Assembly (NCBI GenBank): GCA_018661505.1
Contig: JABJIE010000013.1
Location: 1-38,446, forward strand
Length of the DNA: 38,446 nucleotides
Origin: Lentimicrobiaceae bacterium
Lineage (GTDB): Bacteria; Bacteroidota; Bacteroidia; Bacteroidales; F082
Direction: 5' to 3'
In this document: piece by piece, positions 19,937-27,885 of the stretch
Numbering within the stretch: position 1 is the stretch's first letter
Layout of the letters: the number at the start of each line of letters is the position of its first letter
Position numbers and translations under genes: made by a program
The notes under the pieces: generated by a model
Database searches by the model: none
The model's input: only the letters and a program-made list of their open reading frames with translations
Told to the model about the DNA's origin: nothing

Positions 19937-22753
19937 CTAATTATTTAGCTTTGATTTTAAATATTTCCCCGTGTGAGATATTTTACTTTTTATCAATTCC
20001 TCAGGAATACCTTCAAATACTATATTACCTCCACCATCTCCTCCTTCAGGGCCTAAGTCTATTATCCAGTCTGCTGATTTAATTACTTCTGTATTGTGCT
20101 CTATTACTATAACTGAATGTCCAATTTCAATTAGAGAATTAAGGGAATGAAGAAGCTTACTTATATCATGAATATGAAGTCCTGTTGTTGGTTCATCGAA
20201 AACAAATAGGGTGGGGGTATTATTACCACCTTTTGCCAGAAAATATGCCAGCTTTATCCTTTGTGCTTCTCCACCACTTAGTGTATTCGAGGGTTGTCCC
20301 ATTCTCAAGTAGCCAAGTCCCACATTCGCAAGTGGTTGAATCTTATCAATTATTTTTCTTATTGAGGAGTTTTTTGTTTCAACTCCCTTAAAAAATTCCA
20401 ATGCCTGATCCACAGTAAGGTTTAAAATATCACTTATACTATGATTATTATATTTTATTTCTAGAACTTCACTTTTGAATCTATTTCCACCACATGTATC
20501 GCATTTTAGATAGATATCTGCCATAAATTGCATTTCTACTTTTATTACTCCTTCGCCTTCGCATTGATCACATCTTCCCCCTGGCACATTGAAAGAAAAG
20601 TAGCCAGGTTTGAAGCCTCTTAGTTTGGCAAGTTTTTGAGATGCAAAGACAGACCTTATATCATCAAAAGCCTTAAGATAGGTAGCAGGGTTTGATCTTG
20701 ATGATCTGCCAATTGGATTTTGATCCACATATTCTATGGCCTTAACCTTCTTGAGTTCTCCTGATATTTGACCATGCTTCCCAGCTTTTTCAATGTAGCC
20801 ATCAAGATTTCTTTTTAGAGCAGGAAATAAAATATCCTTAACCAGAGTTGATTTGCCGGAACCACTCACTCCGGTTATAACAAGCAAAATGTTAAGAGGT
20901 ATCTTTACGTTCACATTTTTGAGATTGTTTTGAGTGGCATTTTTGATTTCTATGTAATCTCTCCACTTACGTCGGTGTTCAGGTGTGGATATTTTACTTC
21001 TATTGGTTAGGTATAATGCTGTGTAACTTTTGTTATTATTTTTTAGATCATCAAAATTACCCTCAAACACAAGTTCTCCGCCATGTTCACCAGCATCAGG
21101 TCCTATGTCAATTATATGGTCAGATGCCATTATAATTTCTTCATCATGCTCAACTACAATTACAGAATTTCCAATATCTCTCAATGAAAACAACACGCTC
21201 AATAACCTTTTGGTATCTCTAGGATGGAGGCCTATACTGGGTTCGTCAAGTATATACATTGATCCAACCAAACTACTTCCAAGTGATGTTGCTAAATTTA
21301 TTCTTTGAGACTCACCACCTGATAAGGATGATGAAAGTCGATTCATTGTTAGGTAAGAAAGCCCCACATCAATCAAAAATTTTAGTCTAGAAGATATCTC
21401 AAATAACAAACGTTTAGCAACCTTACTATCATAATCATCTAGTTTTAATTTAATGAAAAAATTATATGCTTCATCCAACTGCATTCTTACTATTTCACTA
21501 ACATTTTTGCCTCCTACTTTTATGTAGTTGGTATCTTTTCTTAATCTTGTACCCTTACAATCAGGACATAGTGTTTTACCTCTGTAACGTGATAGCATCA
21601 CGCGATATTGAATTTTGTATGTTTGCTCTTCAACACTATTAAAAAAGGCATTAATGCCATTAAAATAATGATTACCTGTCCATAATAATTCTTTTTGATC
21701 TGCTGTTAGTTCAAAATATGATCTGTGTATTGGAAAGTCAAATTTATGAGCATTCTTGATCAGCTGATTTTTCCATTCACTCATTTTTTCCCCTTTCCAA
21801 CAAGCTATTGCCTCATCGTAAACCGATAATGATGGATTTGGTATTACTAAATCGGGATCAATGCCAATAATAGAGCCAAATCCTTCACATTTTTTACAAG
21901 CACCAAGAGGATTATTAAAGGCAAACATATTTATACTTGGATCTTCGAACTTAATTCCATCAAGTTCAAATTTATTTGAAAAGGTATGTTTGTTAGTCTT
22001 TTCATTTTTTTCATAGGATATTAAACAGTTGCCATTACCTTCATAAAATGCTACTTGCGCAGAATCAGCGATTCTTGCTTCCATATCTTCATCATTGGGA
22101 TCATAAATAATCCTGTCAATAACCAAGAAGCAGTCATTGTTTTTATTGGCTTTTTTATTACCCTGTTCGATTACTTCCTCAATTCTTTTAATGCTTCCAT
22201 TTTCTAAAACTCGATTAAACCCTTGCTGAAGAAGAATCTGGAGATGTTGCGACATATCTCTGCCATCACTAATATTAAGGGGAGTATATATTATAGCCAC
22301 TGTACCTTCTTCCAGCTTTGATATATAATTTACTACATCTTTTACAGTATTTCTTTTAACCTGTTTGTTTGAAATGGGAGAGTATGTTTTTCCAATTCTT
22401 GCAAACAGTAGCTTTAGGTATTCATATACTTCAGTTGATGTTCCAACAGTAGATCTGGGATTTCTGCTCTTAACTTTCTGCTCTATTGCTATTGCAGGGG
22501 CTATTCCTGTTATCGAATCAACCTCAGGTTTATCCATTCTTCCTAGGAATTGCCTCGCATATGAACTGAGGCTCTCAACATACCTTCTTTGACCTTCTGC
22601 AAATAATGTATCGAATGCAAGTGAGGATTTACCTGAGCCCGATAACCCGGTAATTACAACCAGTTTTTTTTTAGGAATTGTTACACTAAGGCTCTTTAGG
22701 TTGTTAACCCTTGATTTAGAGATAGATATAATATTTGAATTTGTTTGTTTCAT
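19937..22753 (-). CDS. uvrA: UvrABC excinuclease subunit A
   Basis: Damage-recognition ATPase of nucleotide excision repair. 938 residues, normal length. Two ABC modules are visible: Walker A GLSGSGKS at 36-43 and GVSGSGKS in the second half, ABC signatures LSGGESQRINLA and LSGGEAQRIKLA, and Walker B regions YILDEPSIGLHP and FVFDEPTTGLHI. The second zinc module is intact (GRCDQCEGEG ... YLKCDTCGGNRF). In the first zinc module only the second pair is present (ACKKCEGFG, Cys286 and Cys289). The place of the first CxxC, near residues 262-268, reads FELDGIKF, so this module cannot bind zinc in the classical way. The gene is divergent from the sigma factor gene. Confidence 0.97.
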   Translation of the reverse strand: MKQTNSNIISISKSRVNNLKSLSVTIPKKKLVVITGLSGSGKSSLAFDTLFAEGQRRYVESLSSYARQFLGRMDKPEVDSITGIAPAIAIEQKVKSRNPRSTVGTSTEVYEYLKLLFARIGKTYSPISNKQVKRNTVKDVVNYISKLEEGTVAIIYTPLNISDGRDMSQHLQILLQQGFNRVLENGSIKRIEEVIEQGNKKANKNNDCFLVIDRIIYDPNDEDMEARIADSAQVAFYEGNGNCLISYEKNEKTNKHTFSNKFELDGIKFEDPSINMFAFNNPLGACKKCEGFGSIIGIDPDLVIPNPSLSVYDEAIACWKGEKMSEWKNQLIKNAHKFDFPIHRSYFELTADQKELLWTGNHYFNGINAFFNSVEEQTYKIQYRVMLSRYRGKTLCPDCKGTRLRKDTNYIKVGGKNVSEIVRMQLDEAYNFFIKLKLDDYDSKVAKRLLFEISSRLKFLIDVGLSYLTMNRLSSSLSGGESQRINLATSLGSSLVGSMYILDEPSIGLHPRDTKRLLSVLFSLRDIGNSVIVVEHDEEIIMASDHIIDIGPDAGEHGGELVFEGNFDDLKNNNKSYTALYLTNRSKISTPEHRRKWRDYIEIKNATQNNLKNVNVKIPLNILLVITGVSGSGKSTLVKDILFPALKRNLDGYIEKAGKHGQISGELKKVKAIEYVDQNPIGRSSRSNPATYLKAFDDIRSVFASQKLAKLRGFKPGYFSFNVPGGRCDQCEGEGVIKVEMQFMADIYLKCDTCGGNRFKSEVLEIKYNNHSISDILNLTVDQALEFFKGVETKNSSIRKIIDKIQPLANVGLGYLRMGQPSNTLSGGEAQRIKLAYFLAKGGNNTPTLFVFDEPTTGLHIHDISKLLHSLNSLIEIGHSVIVIEHNTEVIKSADWIIDLGPEGGDGGGNIVFEGIPEELIKSKISHTGKYLKSKLNN

Positions 22754-22788
22754 TGTTAAAATGCAGGACTTGGTCTAAAAAATTCCTG

Positions 22789-22796
22789 CAAAATTA
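22789..22796 (-). promoter_or_regulatory. Putative -7 element for uvrA
   Basis: Reads TAATTTTG on the minus strand (TAnnTTTG). It is 36 bases before the uvrA ATG. No clear -33 TTTG is present. It lies just outside the plus-strand -33 element of the divergent sigma factor gene, so the two promoters are nearly back to back. Confidence 0.5.
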
Positions 22797-22804
22797 GAAC
22801 TTTA

Positions 22805-22835
22805 TTTGCTTTTGCAGGTATAATACTTATATTTG
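22805..22835 (+). promoter_or_regulatory. Strong Bacteroidota-type promoter for the sigma factor gene
   Basis: TTTG at 22805-22808, then 19 bases, then TATATTTG at 22828-22835. Both elements and the spacing match the Bacteroidota -33/-7 consensus, the best match in the window. The predicted transcript would have a leader of about 80 bases before ATG 22921. Confidence 0.7.
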
Positions 22836-22920
22836 CATTAATGTTTAACTAACCAATAGGAGATAGATTATCGATTAAAACTCTACCATTTTTTTGTTCA
22901 CTTAACATAAAATAGGTAAT

Positions 22921-23508
22921 ATGAGTAAGGTAACACTTAGTGAAAAAGAACTTGTAAAAAGTTTCATTAACGGTGATCATTCCAGCCTCCAAATTCTTAT
23001 TGAACGTCATCAGAATAGGCTATATTCTTATATATTTCTCTTGGTGAAGGACAAGCAATTGGCAGATGATATATTCCAGGATACATATGTAAAGGTAATA
23101 AATACGCTTAGAAGGGGTGCCTACAATGATGAAGGTAAATTCATACAATGGGTTATGCGTATAGCTCATAACCTTGTGATTGATCATTTCAGAAAATCCA
23201 AAAAGGTTCCTACAGTGGATAATTCCTATAACGATTTTGACGTCTTTGATACTGTCAAATTTACAGACCCTTCCATAGAGGAGCAACTTGTCCTTGATCA
23301 AATTCACACGGATGTTAGAAAACTATTAGAATTTTTGCCAGAAGAGCAAAGGGAAGTATTGTATTTGAGATGTTATTCAGGGCTTAGCTTTAAGGATATT
23401 GCTGAGCAAACAGATGTTAGTATCAATACTGCTTTGGGAAGAATGCGATATGCAATTATTAATATGAGAAAGATTATAGAAGAAAATAAAGTAATACTTA
23501 CTTCTTAA
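22921..23508 (+). CDS. RNA polymerase sigma factor, sigma-70 family (ECF type)
   Basis: 195 residues. The sigma-2 region covers about 25-95, with LADDIFQDTYVKVI and FIQWVMRIAHNLVIDHFRK (core binding and -10 recognition). The sigma-4 region covers about 130-190, with FLPEEQREVLYLRCYSGLSF and the helix-turn-helix around DIAEQTDVSINTALGRMRYA. There is no sigma-1 or sigma-3 region, hence ECF type. No anti-sigma gene with a membrane helix follows; downstream there is only a 54-residue ORF. In this arrangement regulation could be transcriptional, consistent with the strong promoter upstream. The target regulon is unknown. Confidence 0.93.
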   Translation: MSKVTLSEKELVKSFINGDHSSLQILIERHQNRLYSYIFLLVKDKQLADDIFQDTYVKVINTLRRGAYNDEGKFIQWVMRIAHNLVIDHFRKSKKVPTVDNSYNDFDVFDTVKFTDPSIEEQLVLDQIHTDVRKLLEFLPEEQREVLYLRCYSGLSFKDIAEQTDVSINTALGRMRYAIINMRKIIEENKVILTS

Positions 23509-23657
23509 TTTTTTGATCTTGCTATAGCTAAATAATCATACGTTTAACCCATCTGATTATTATAACAAACAAAACTCCAATTCATATCTAAACAGCCACA
23601 ATAATTTGTATGCAAACTGCGTTAGCTTATAAAGTAATATAAACTTACGTATAGCGT

Positions 23658-23822
23658 ATGATCAAATTTACTCCGAAACAACATCAGAAATCTTCCAAAC
23701 CATTGTCATTGCAAATCCATACACCATCTGAGCTTAGCATGAAGATTATATATGGCTATGCTGCTGCATTAACGGTTAAAAATACAGATTGTCTTGGTTC
23801 AATTGATATTCTTTTAAACTAG
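23658..23822 (+). CDS. Small ORF, 54 residues, possibly a conserved Bacteroidota small protein
   Basis: ATG 23658 to TAG 23822. An in-frame stop lies two codons upstream, which fixes the ATG. The protein begins MIKFTPKQHQKSSK (basic, disordered), followed by LSLQIHTPSELSMKIIYGYA and ends NTDCLGSIDILLN. The pattern (variable basic start, a helix with Tyr/Ala, then V-K-x-T-x-x-L-G-x-I-x-x-x-L-N at the end) recalls short Bacteroidota proteins I remember but cannot verify here. It lies 149 bases after the sigma factor gene on the same strand. There is no membrane helix, so it is not a classical anti-sigma factor. Its coding status is moderately supported. Confidence 0.5.
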   Translation: MIKFTPKQHQKSSKPLSLQIHTPSELSMKIIYGYAAALTVKNTDCLGSIDILLN

Positions 23823-23869
23823 GTTTCAAAAGTTAATATTATCAATTAATGAAGCCTTTAGATATGGTA

Positions 23870-24937
23870 CTACACAAGTATTTCGTCTAAAATAGTAGCA
23901 ATTTCAGATTGCTTAGAGATTACTCCTTGTAATAGTTTAAATTGAGTTTTTGTCCTGTCCAAGTTATGATTTTCGTAACTAGTTTTGTAATAAATATTGC
24001 CCAATAAAAAATCGGTTAAAAACCTTATCCCTTGAACATAAATCACCGATAGTATACCAGAATAAATATTATTTTTTTCATCATCATGTAGATTGCTTTT
24101 TATGGGGGTAAAGTAACCCCTGGCTAAAGCTTGAAAGTGATCAATGTTAAACTCAACTTTTGATAAGTTCTTTTCGTCCTCTTTTGCAATCGAGGTAATA
24201 GATCTAACCATATCTCCAAAGTCAAATAATATATTACCTGGCATAACAGTATCCAAATCAATCACTAGAGGATAATTATTATCTCTAAAAAGAATGTTTT
24301 CAAGCTTTGTGTCATTGTGTGTTAGTCTGTGCATAAAATGATTTGCATTTACAATGCTTGACATTTCTTCTGCTATTATAGTATTGCTATTGGCAAAACT
24401 TATCTCCCCTGCAGCTTTTTCTTTCTTTTGAGATTTAGCTTTTTCAACTGCATACAGATAATCATTCAATCTTCGTTGTGGGTTGTGAAAGTCAGGTATG
24501 GTTGGTGAAAAAAACTCAGGATCAATACCATTGAGTAATTTCTGAAATTTACCCATTGCTATTCCAGCATCATGAGTAATATTAATTGATGGTGATATTT
24601 GGTATGTTGTTGAATCATCTAAAAATTCAGATAACCTCCAGCAACTTCCTTGGGAATCAATATGATGAATTTGTTTATTACTGGTTTTAACATAAGGAGG
24701 ATAGTACTTTCCTGATAAACCCTGTGAGAGAATGTAATTATCTAGTACCTCATAATTATTTAATAGAGATTTTAGGTCGAATACATTTTCATTTACTTTC
24801 TGAAGTATATACTTATTATATTTAGTTTCAGCAAGATATGTTTTGTTTATATGACCTGACCCATATGGTTTTATGCTATTAGGATTATACTTGGAGAAGT
24901 TTGAAAAAATATCTTCAATATTTGATTCATCCAACAT
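23870..24937 (-). CDS. Aminoglycoside-phosphotransferase-fold sugar kinase, NahK-like
   Basis: 355 residues. The N-lobe has KPYGSGHINKTYLAE and YILQKVNENVFD, typical of N-acetylhexosamine 1-kinase (NahK) relatives. The catalytic loop is HRLTHNDTKLENILF with the Asp base, and the metal-binding segment is VIDLDTVMPGNILFDFGDM. The likely reaction is ATP-dependent phosphorylation of a sugar (N-acetylhexosamine) at C1; the exact sugar is not known. The nucleotidyltransferase gene ends 11 bases upstream of this start, forming a two-gene operon. Together they could salvage a free sugar to an NDP-sugar. An older annotation for this family is mucin-desulfating sulfatase-associated protein (MdsC), which is misleading. 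Confidence 0.85.
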   Translation of the reverse strand: MLDESNIEDIFSNFSKYNPNSIKPYGSGHINKTYLAETKYNKYILQKVNENVFDLKSLLNNYEVLDNYILSQGLSGKYYPPYVKTSNKQIHHIDSQGSCWRLSEFLDDSTTYQISPSINITHDAGIAMGKFQKLLNGIDPEFFSPTIPDFHNPQRRLNDYLYAVEKAKSQKKEKAAGEISFANSNTIIAEEMSSIVNANHFMHRLTHNDTKLENILFRDNNYPLVIDLDTVMPGNILFDFGDMVRSITSIAKEDEKNLSKVEFNIDHFQALARGYFTPIKSNLHDDEKNNIYSGILSVIYVQGIRFLTDFLLGNIYYKTSYENHNLDRTKTQFKLLQGVISKQSEIATILDEILV

Positions 24938-24948
24938 TTTAAAAGAAT

Positions 24949-25848
24949 TTAGCTCCAGAGGTTATTTGGATATACACCACTTTCCACAAGAGCTTTTACC
25001 CTCTTAATTGTTGTCTCCTTATCGTCTTTATATGTAACACCAAACCATTGGTCATTGCTAGTTAGCATGGTAATACTGGCTTCATTTTTTTTGATCAAGT
25101 CATTTACAACACTTGGAATATAAAACTCAGCTTTAATATTATGTGCATTATTGGCAATAAATATTCTAAAGTCTTTCTCTAATTGATCAAAAAATAAAGG
25201 GCTAAAGCCCCAGAAATTCATAGATACTACTGCATTAGCATTTATGTCATGTTTAGTGCCATTCTCTTCATATACAATCTTATCCCCTTCATTTACTATA
25301 CTTGTGCGTTCAACTACATCCGTAAGATAACCCTTGTTTGTTTGGCATACACCCCTTGAAACGCTACCATTTTCACTTAAAGTATTGGAAAGCCTGTAGC
25401 CAACCATTCCATATTCCGATGATTTATTATCTTGTTCTTGCATAAAACTACTAATTAACTCAAATGCATTCTTACCATAGAAATCATCTGCGTTAATTAC
25501 TGCAAAGGGTTCATTTATTACATTATTAGCAACTAAAACTGCATGGCCTGTTCCCCATGGTTTTATTCTTTCAGAATTTATCTTAACTCCATCTGGTACT
25601 GCTGATACCTCTTGTAAAACATAATCTGTTTTGATTTTACCATTTAATCTTGGTTCATAGATATCTTTAAAGTCCTTTTCAATTTTTGGATTTAGAACAA
25701 ATACTACTTTGCCAAAACCTGCTCTTATTGCATCAAATATTGAGTAATCTATTATACTTTCACCAGAAGGACCAATTTCATCCATTTGTTTAACTCCTCC
25801 ATACCTGCTTCCAATTCCTGCTGCTAGTATTAATAATGTTGGTTTCAT
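24949..25848 (-). CDS. Sugar-1-phosphate nucleotidyltransferase (NTP_transferase family)
   Basis: 299 residues. The N-terminal nucleotide-binding motif is LILAAGIGSRYGGVKQM, with the Lys of the G-S-R-x-G-G-x-K-Q variant. GPSGESIIDYSIFDAI follows, and the metal-binding Asp pair is in FAVINADDFYGKNAF. Family knowledge: such enzymes form NDP-sugars from NTP plus sugar 1-phosphate. In Bacteroidota this variant commonly sits beside a NahK-type kinase, as here, 11 bases away. The substrate is probably N-acetylglucosamine- or N-acetylgalactosamine-1-phosphate with UTP, but this is inference. A -7 element TATTTTTG is at 25879-25886. Confidence 0.85.
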   Translation of the reverse strand: MKPTLLILAAGIGSRYGGVKQMDEIGPSGESIIDYSIFDAIRAGFGKVVFVLNPKIEKDFKDIYEPRLNGKIKTDYVLQEVSAVPDGVKINSERIKPWGTGHAVLVANNVINEPFAVINADDFYGKNAFELISSFMQEQDNKSSEYGMVGYRLSNTLSENGSVSRGVCQTNKGYLTDVVERTSIVNEGDKIVYEENGTKHDINANAVVSMNFWGFSPLFFDQLEKDFRIFIANNAHNIKAEFYIPSVVNDLIKKNEASITMLTSNDQWFGVTYKDDKETTIKRVKALVESGVYPNNLWS

Positions 25849-25878
25849 ATATTGGTTTATTTGAACACCTCAATAATA

Positions 25879-25886
25879 CAAAAATA
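25879..25886 (-). promoter_or_regulatory. -7 element upstream of the nucleotidyltransferase-kinase pair
   Basis: Minus strand reads TATTTTTG (TAnnTTTG), 31 bases before the ATG at 25848. The matching -33 is unclear. Confidence 0.5.
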
Positions 25887-25988
25887 CATGGATAACAACC
25901 TGTATTGAACTGAAAGTTATTTTGCTTTTATAAACGTTAGGGAAACTATGGAAAGGTGCTGGTATGATATTCTTGTTACATTTTTAAA

Positions 25989-26576
25989 TTAGGCTAATGC
26001 AGCTATTGCAAGTAGGTTTTCTTCCAATTTAAAAATTGATTCAATTTTGTTACGCAATACCTGTTTGGCTCTAGATAATTGTGACTTGGAGGTATTTACA
26101 CTTATTTGCATTATTTCGCTAATCTCTTTGTGAGAATATCCTTCAATTGTACTTAAGTTAAAAACAGTTTGGTAACCATAAGGTAGTTCTCGGATAAGTT
26201 CAAGAATTTCCTCGTGCGACATATCTGATAGCCCCTCATAATCCTTGTTTATTAGGATGTTTGTGTTTTCAGGATCCACATCTTTGTTTAGCATGTTTTT
26301 CTTTTTGTAATAATTTAAAGAGGTTGTTACCATTATCCTTCTTATCCAAGATTCCATTGACCCTTTGCCACTATAATCTTGGAGGTATTTAAAAGCTTTC
26401 ACGAAACCTTCCTGGAGGATGTCCTCGGCATCAGCAAAATTTTTTGCATACCTCAAACAAACACCAAAAACCCTAGTAGAATAATATTCGTAAAAACGAT
26501 ATTGAGAGGTCCTATCGTTTTCTAGGCATTTTTCTATTAATTCTTTTAAGTCTTCGCTTACATAAGAATTTCTCAT
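25989..26576 (-). CDS. RNA polymerase sigma factor, sigma-70 family (ECF type)
   Basis: The product is 195 residues. The sigma-2 region is at about 25-90 (RYAKNFADAEDILQEGFVKA, GSMESWIRRIMVTTSLNYYK). The sigma-4 region is at about 125-180 (LPYGYQTVFNLSTIEGYSH, then ISEIMQISVNTSKSQLSRAK). It ends with a hydrophobic tail EENLLAIAALA. It is a different subfamily from the sigma factor at 22921, with limited sequence similarity. No anti-sigma gene is adjacent. Upstream is a 227-base AT-rich gap that holds a TATTTTCG box (one mismatch to TAnnTTTG) at 26628-26635 and an inverted repeat. The target is unknown. Confidence 0.92.
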   Translation of the reverse strand: MRNSYVSEDLKELIEKCLENDRTSQYRFYEYYSTRVFGVCLRYAKNFADAEDILQEGFVKAFKYLQDYSGKGSMESWIRRIMVTTSLNYYKKKNMLNKDVDPENTNILINKDYEGLSDMSHEEILELIRELPYGYQTVFNLSTIEGYSHKEISEIMQISVNTSKSQLSRAKQVLRNKIESIFKLEENLLAIAALA

Positions 26577-26665
26577 AGCTAACCAAATAACTAGACGTAA
26601 ATTTAATATTCAAACCACGAAAATACTAAATAATTCCACTATATCACTTTTACATTCCTTAGTTT

Positions 26666-26699
26666 ATAATACATATATATAACTCATATACTGTATTAT
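26666..26699. repeat. Inverted repeat in the gap upstream of the second sigma factor gene
   Basis: ATAATACA (26666-26673) and TGTATTAT (26692-26699) are perfect inverted arms around an 18-base AT-rich centre. It could be a regulator-binding site or a hairpin. In such AT-rich DNA an 8-base match can also occur by chance. Confidence 0.35.
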
Positions 26700-26803
26700 T
26701 ATATGTTTTAGGTGGTATAAAGTCATAGGGATACTATAATGCGGGATAGATAACCTTTGTTAGCTATTAATGTATGGATTGTAGTCAATAAATAATTGAA
26801 TGA

Positions 26804-27043
26804 TTAGTCAAATGAGATCTTGTCAAGTTGGGAGAGGAGTTTAGATTCTTTTTTGTCATTATTGCAACTGCTGTCCTTGGGTTGTCCTTTGCAGCTACAA
26901 TCTAATTTATCTCCACTTTCTGTATCAACAGATGTGCATTGTTTTTTAAACTCACCATCTTTTTTAAAGAACATTTTTATTGCAAATCCTGCGAATGCAA
27001 TGGCTAATAATGCAATTGTAAGAAGAAGTATCTTGAGGAACAT
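26804..27043 (-). CDS. Small membrane-anchored protein with Cys cluster
   Basis: 79 residues. One N-terminal membrane helix (LKILLLTIALLAIAFAGFAI) is followed by KMFFKKDGEFKKQC. Four Cys are then clustered in the tail: QCTSVD, LDCSCKGQ, and SSCNND. Short proteins of this build (one helix, K-K-x-G-x-F motif, CSC-containing tail) are common in Bacteroidota and annotated only as membrane or secreted protein. The Cys pattern could bind a metal or form disulfides; that is speculation. A TATTTTTG -7 box at 27065-27072 gives a very short leader of about 15 bases. Convergent overlap with other coding is not seen. Confidence 0.72.
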   Translation of the reverse strand: MFLKILLLTIALLAIAFAGFAIKMFFKKDGEFKKQCTSVDTESGDKLDCSCKGQPKDSSCNNDKKESKLLSQLDKISFD

Positions 27044-27064
27044 TGGTGCAAAAATTTGAGATTA

Positions 27065-27072
27065 CAAAAATA
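27065..27072 (-). promoter_or_regulatory. -7 element for the small membrane protein gene
   Basis: Minus strand reads TATTTTTG, 21 bases before the ATG at 27043. There is no clear -33 TTTG at the usual distance. Confidence 0.45.
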
Positions 27073-27101
27073 ATCAAATAACACAAATAATATTGATAAT
27101 A

Positions 27102-27869
27102 TTAATTTGTTGAGTTAATTGTTAGTGCGTAACAGATAACTGCGCAGGCTACAGAGGCATTTAAAGAATCAGGCGAGTTTATTTTATTTTTTGATAGCAT
27201 TGGGATGGTTACTTTTGAGGTTATATATTCTTGCAATTCCATCGATATCCCATGGGCCTCACTTCCGATTAATATAATCCCTGGCTTAGTTGTTTTTTTA
27301 TTACTTAAGGGTTCTCCGTTCATAACTGCTCCATATATTGGTACGCTATCGGATAAGTTACTTATAAATGGTTGTAAATCCACATATATTATCTTTACCC
27401 TGGATAGTGATCCCATTGAAGCTTGCACAACCTTTGGGTTAAAAGAGTCAACCGTATTTTTGGAGCAATAAATTCTATCTATCCCAAACCAATCAGCCGT
27501 TCTTATTATGGTGCCAAGATTTCCTGGATCTTTAATTTCATCAAGCATGAGGCTAAAATTATTAGCATCAGCACTTATATCCTTTGGTCTTTCGGGTATT
27601 TCAAAAACCCCTAAAACATCAGATGGACTTTTTAAGGCACTTATTTTCTTCATTTCCTTTAAATCCACACAATGAAATTCAATGTCAACTAACTCTTTAC
27701 TGAATTTATCCACCCACTCTTTAGTCGCATATAATTTGCTTGTGATTATATTACTTTTAAGGAAGTCTAAAGTGTTAATGGTTCCTTCTGATACAAAAAG
27801 GCCATGCTCCTCTCTATATTTTTTCAGCTTTAGCTGATTAATTAATTTAATATTTGATTTACTAAGCAT
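27102..27869 (-). CDS. RNA 2'-O-methyltransferase, SpoU/TrmH family
   Basis: 255 residues. The N-terminal substrate-binding domain starts LSKSNIKLINQLKLKKYREE and HGLFVSEG, the usual start of this group. The C-terminal SPOUT (knotted) domain carries motif 1 EIKDPGNLGTIIRTADWFGI, motif 2 GIILIGSEAHGIS and motif 3 IPMLSKNKINSPDSLNASVA. It uses S-adenosylmethionine to methylate a ribose in rRNA or tRNA; the target nucleotide cannot be told from sequence. It begins only 17 bases downstream of the rplI terminator hairpin, whose T-tract contains its likely -7 element. Confidence 0.92.
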   Translation of the reverse strand: MLSKSNIKLINQLKLKKYREEHGLFVSEGTINTLDFLKSNIITSKLYATKEWVDKFSKELVDIEFHCVDLKEMKKISALKSPSDVLGVFEIPERPKDISADANNFSLMLDEIKDPGNLGTIIRTADWFGIDRIYCSKNTVDSFNPKVVQASMGSLSRVKIIYVDLQPFISNLSDSVPIYGAVMNGEPLSNKKTTKPGIILIGSEAHGISMELQEYITSKVTIPMLSKNKINSPDSLNASVACAVICYALTINSTN

Positions 27870-27877
27870 CTGTATGG

Positions 27878-27885
27878 CAAAAATA
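27878..27885 (-). promoter_or_regulatory. -7 element for the SpoU methyltransferase, within the rplI terminator T-tract
   Basis: Minus strand reads TATTTTTG (TAnnTTTG). The T run is also the tail of the rplI terminator. The box is 8 bases upstream of ATG 27869, so transcription from it would yield a nearly leaderless mRNA. A weak TTTC (27903-27906) about 17 bases upstream lies inside the hairpin arm. Confidence 0.5.
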
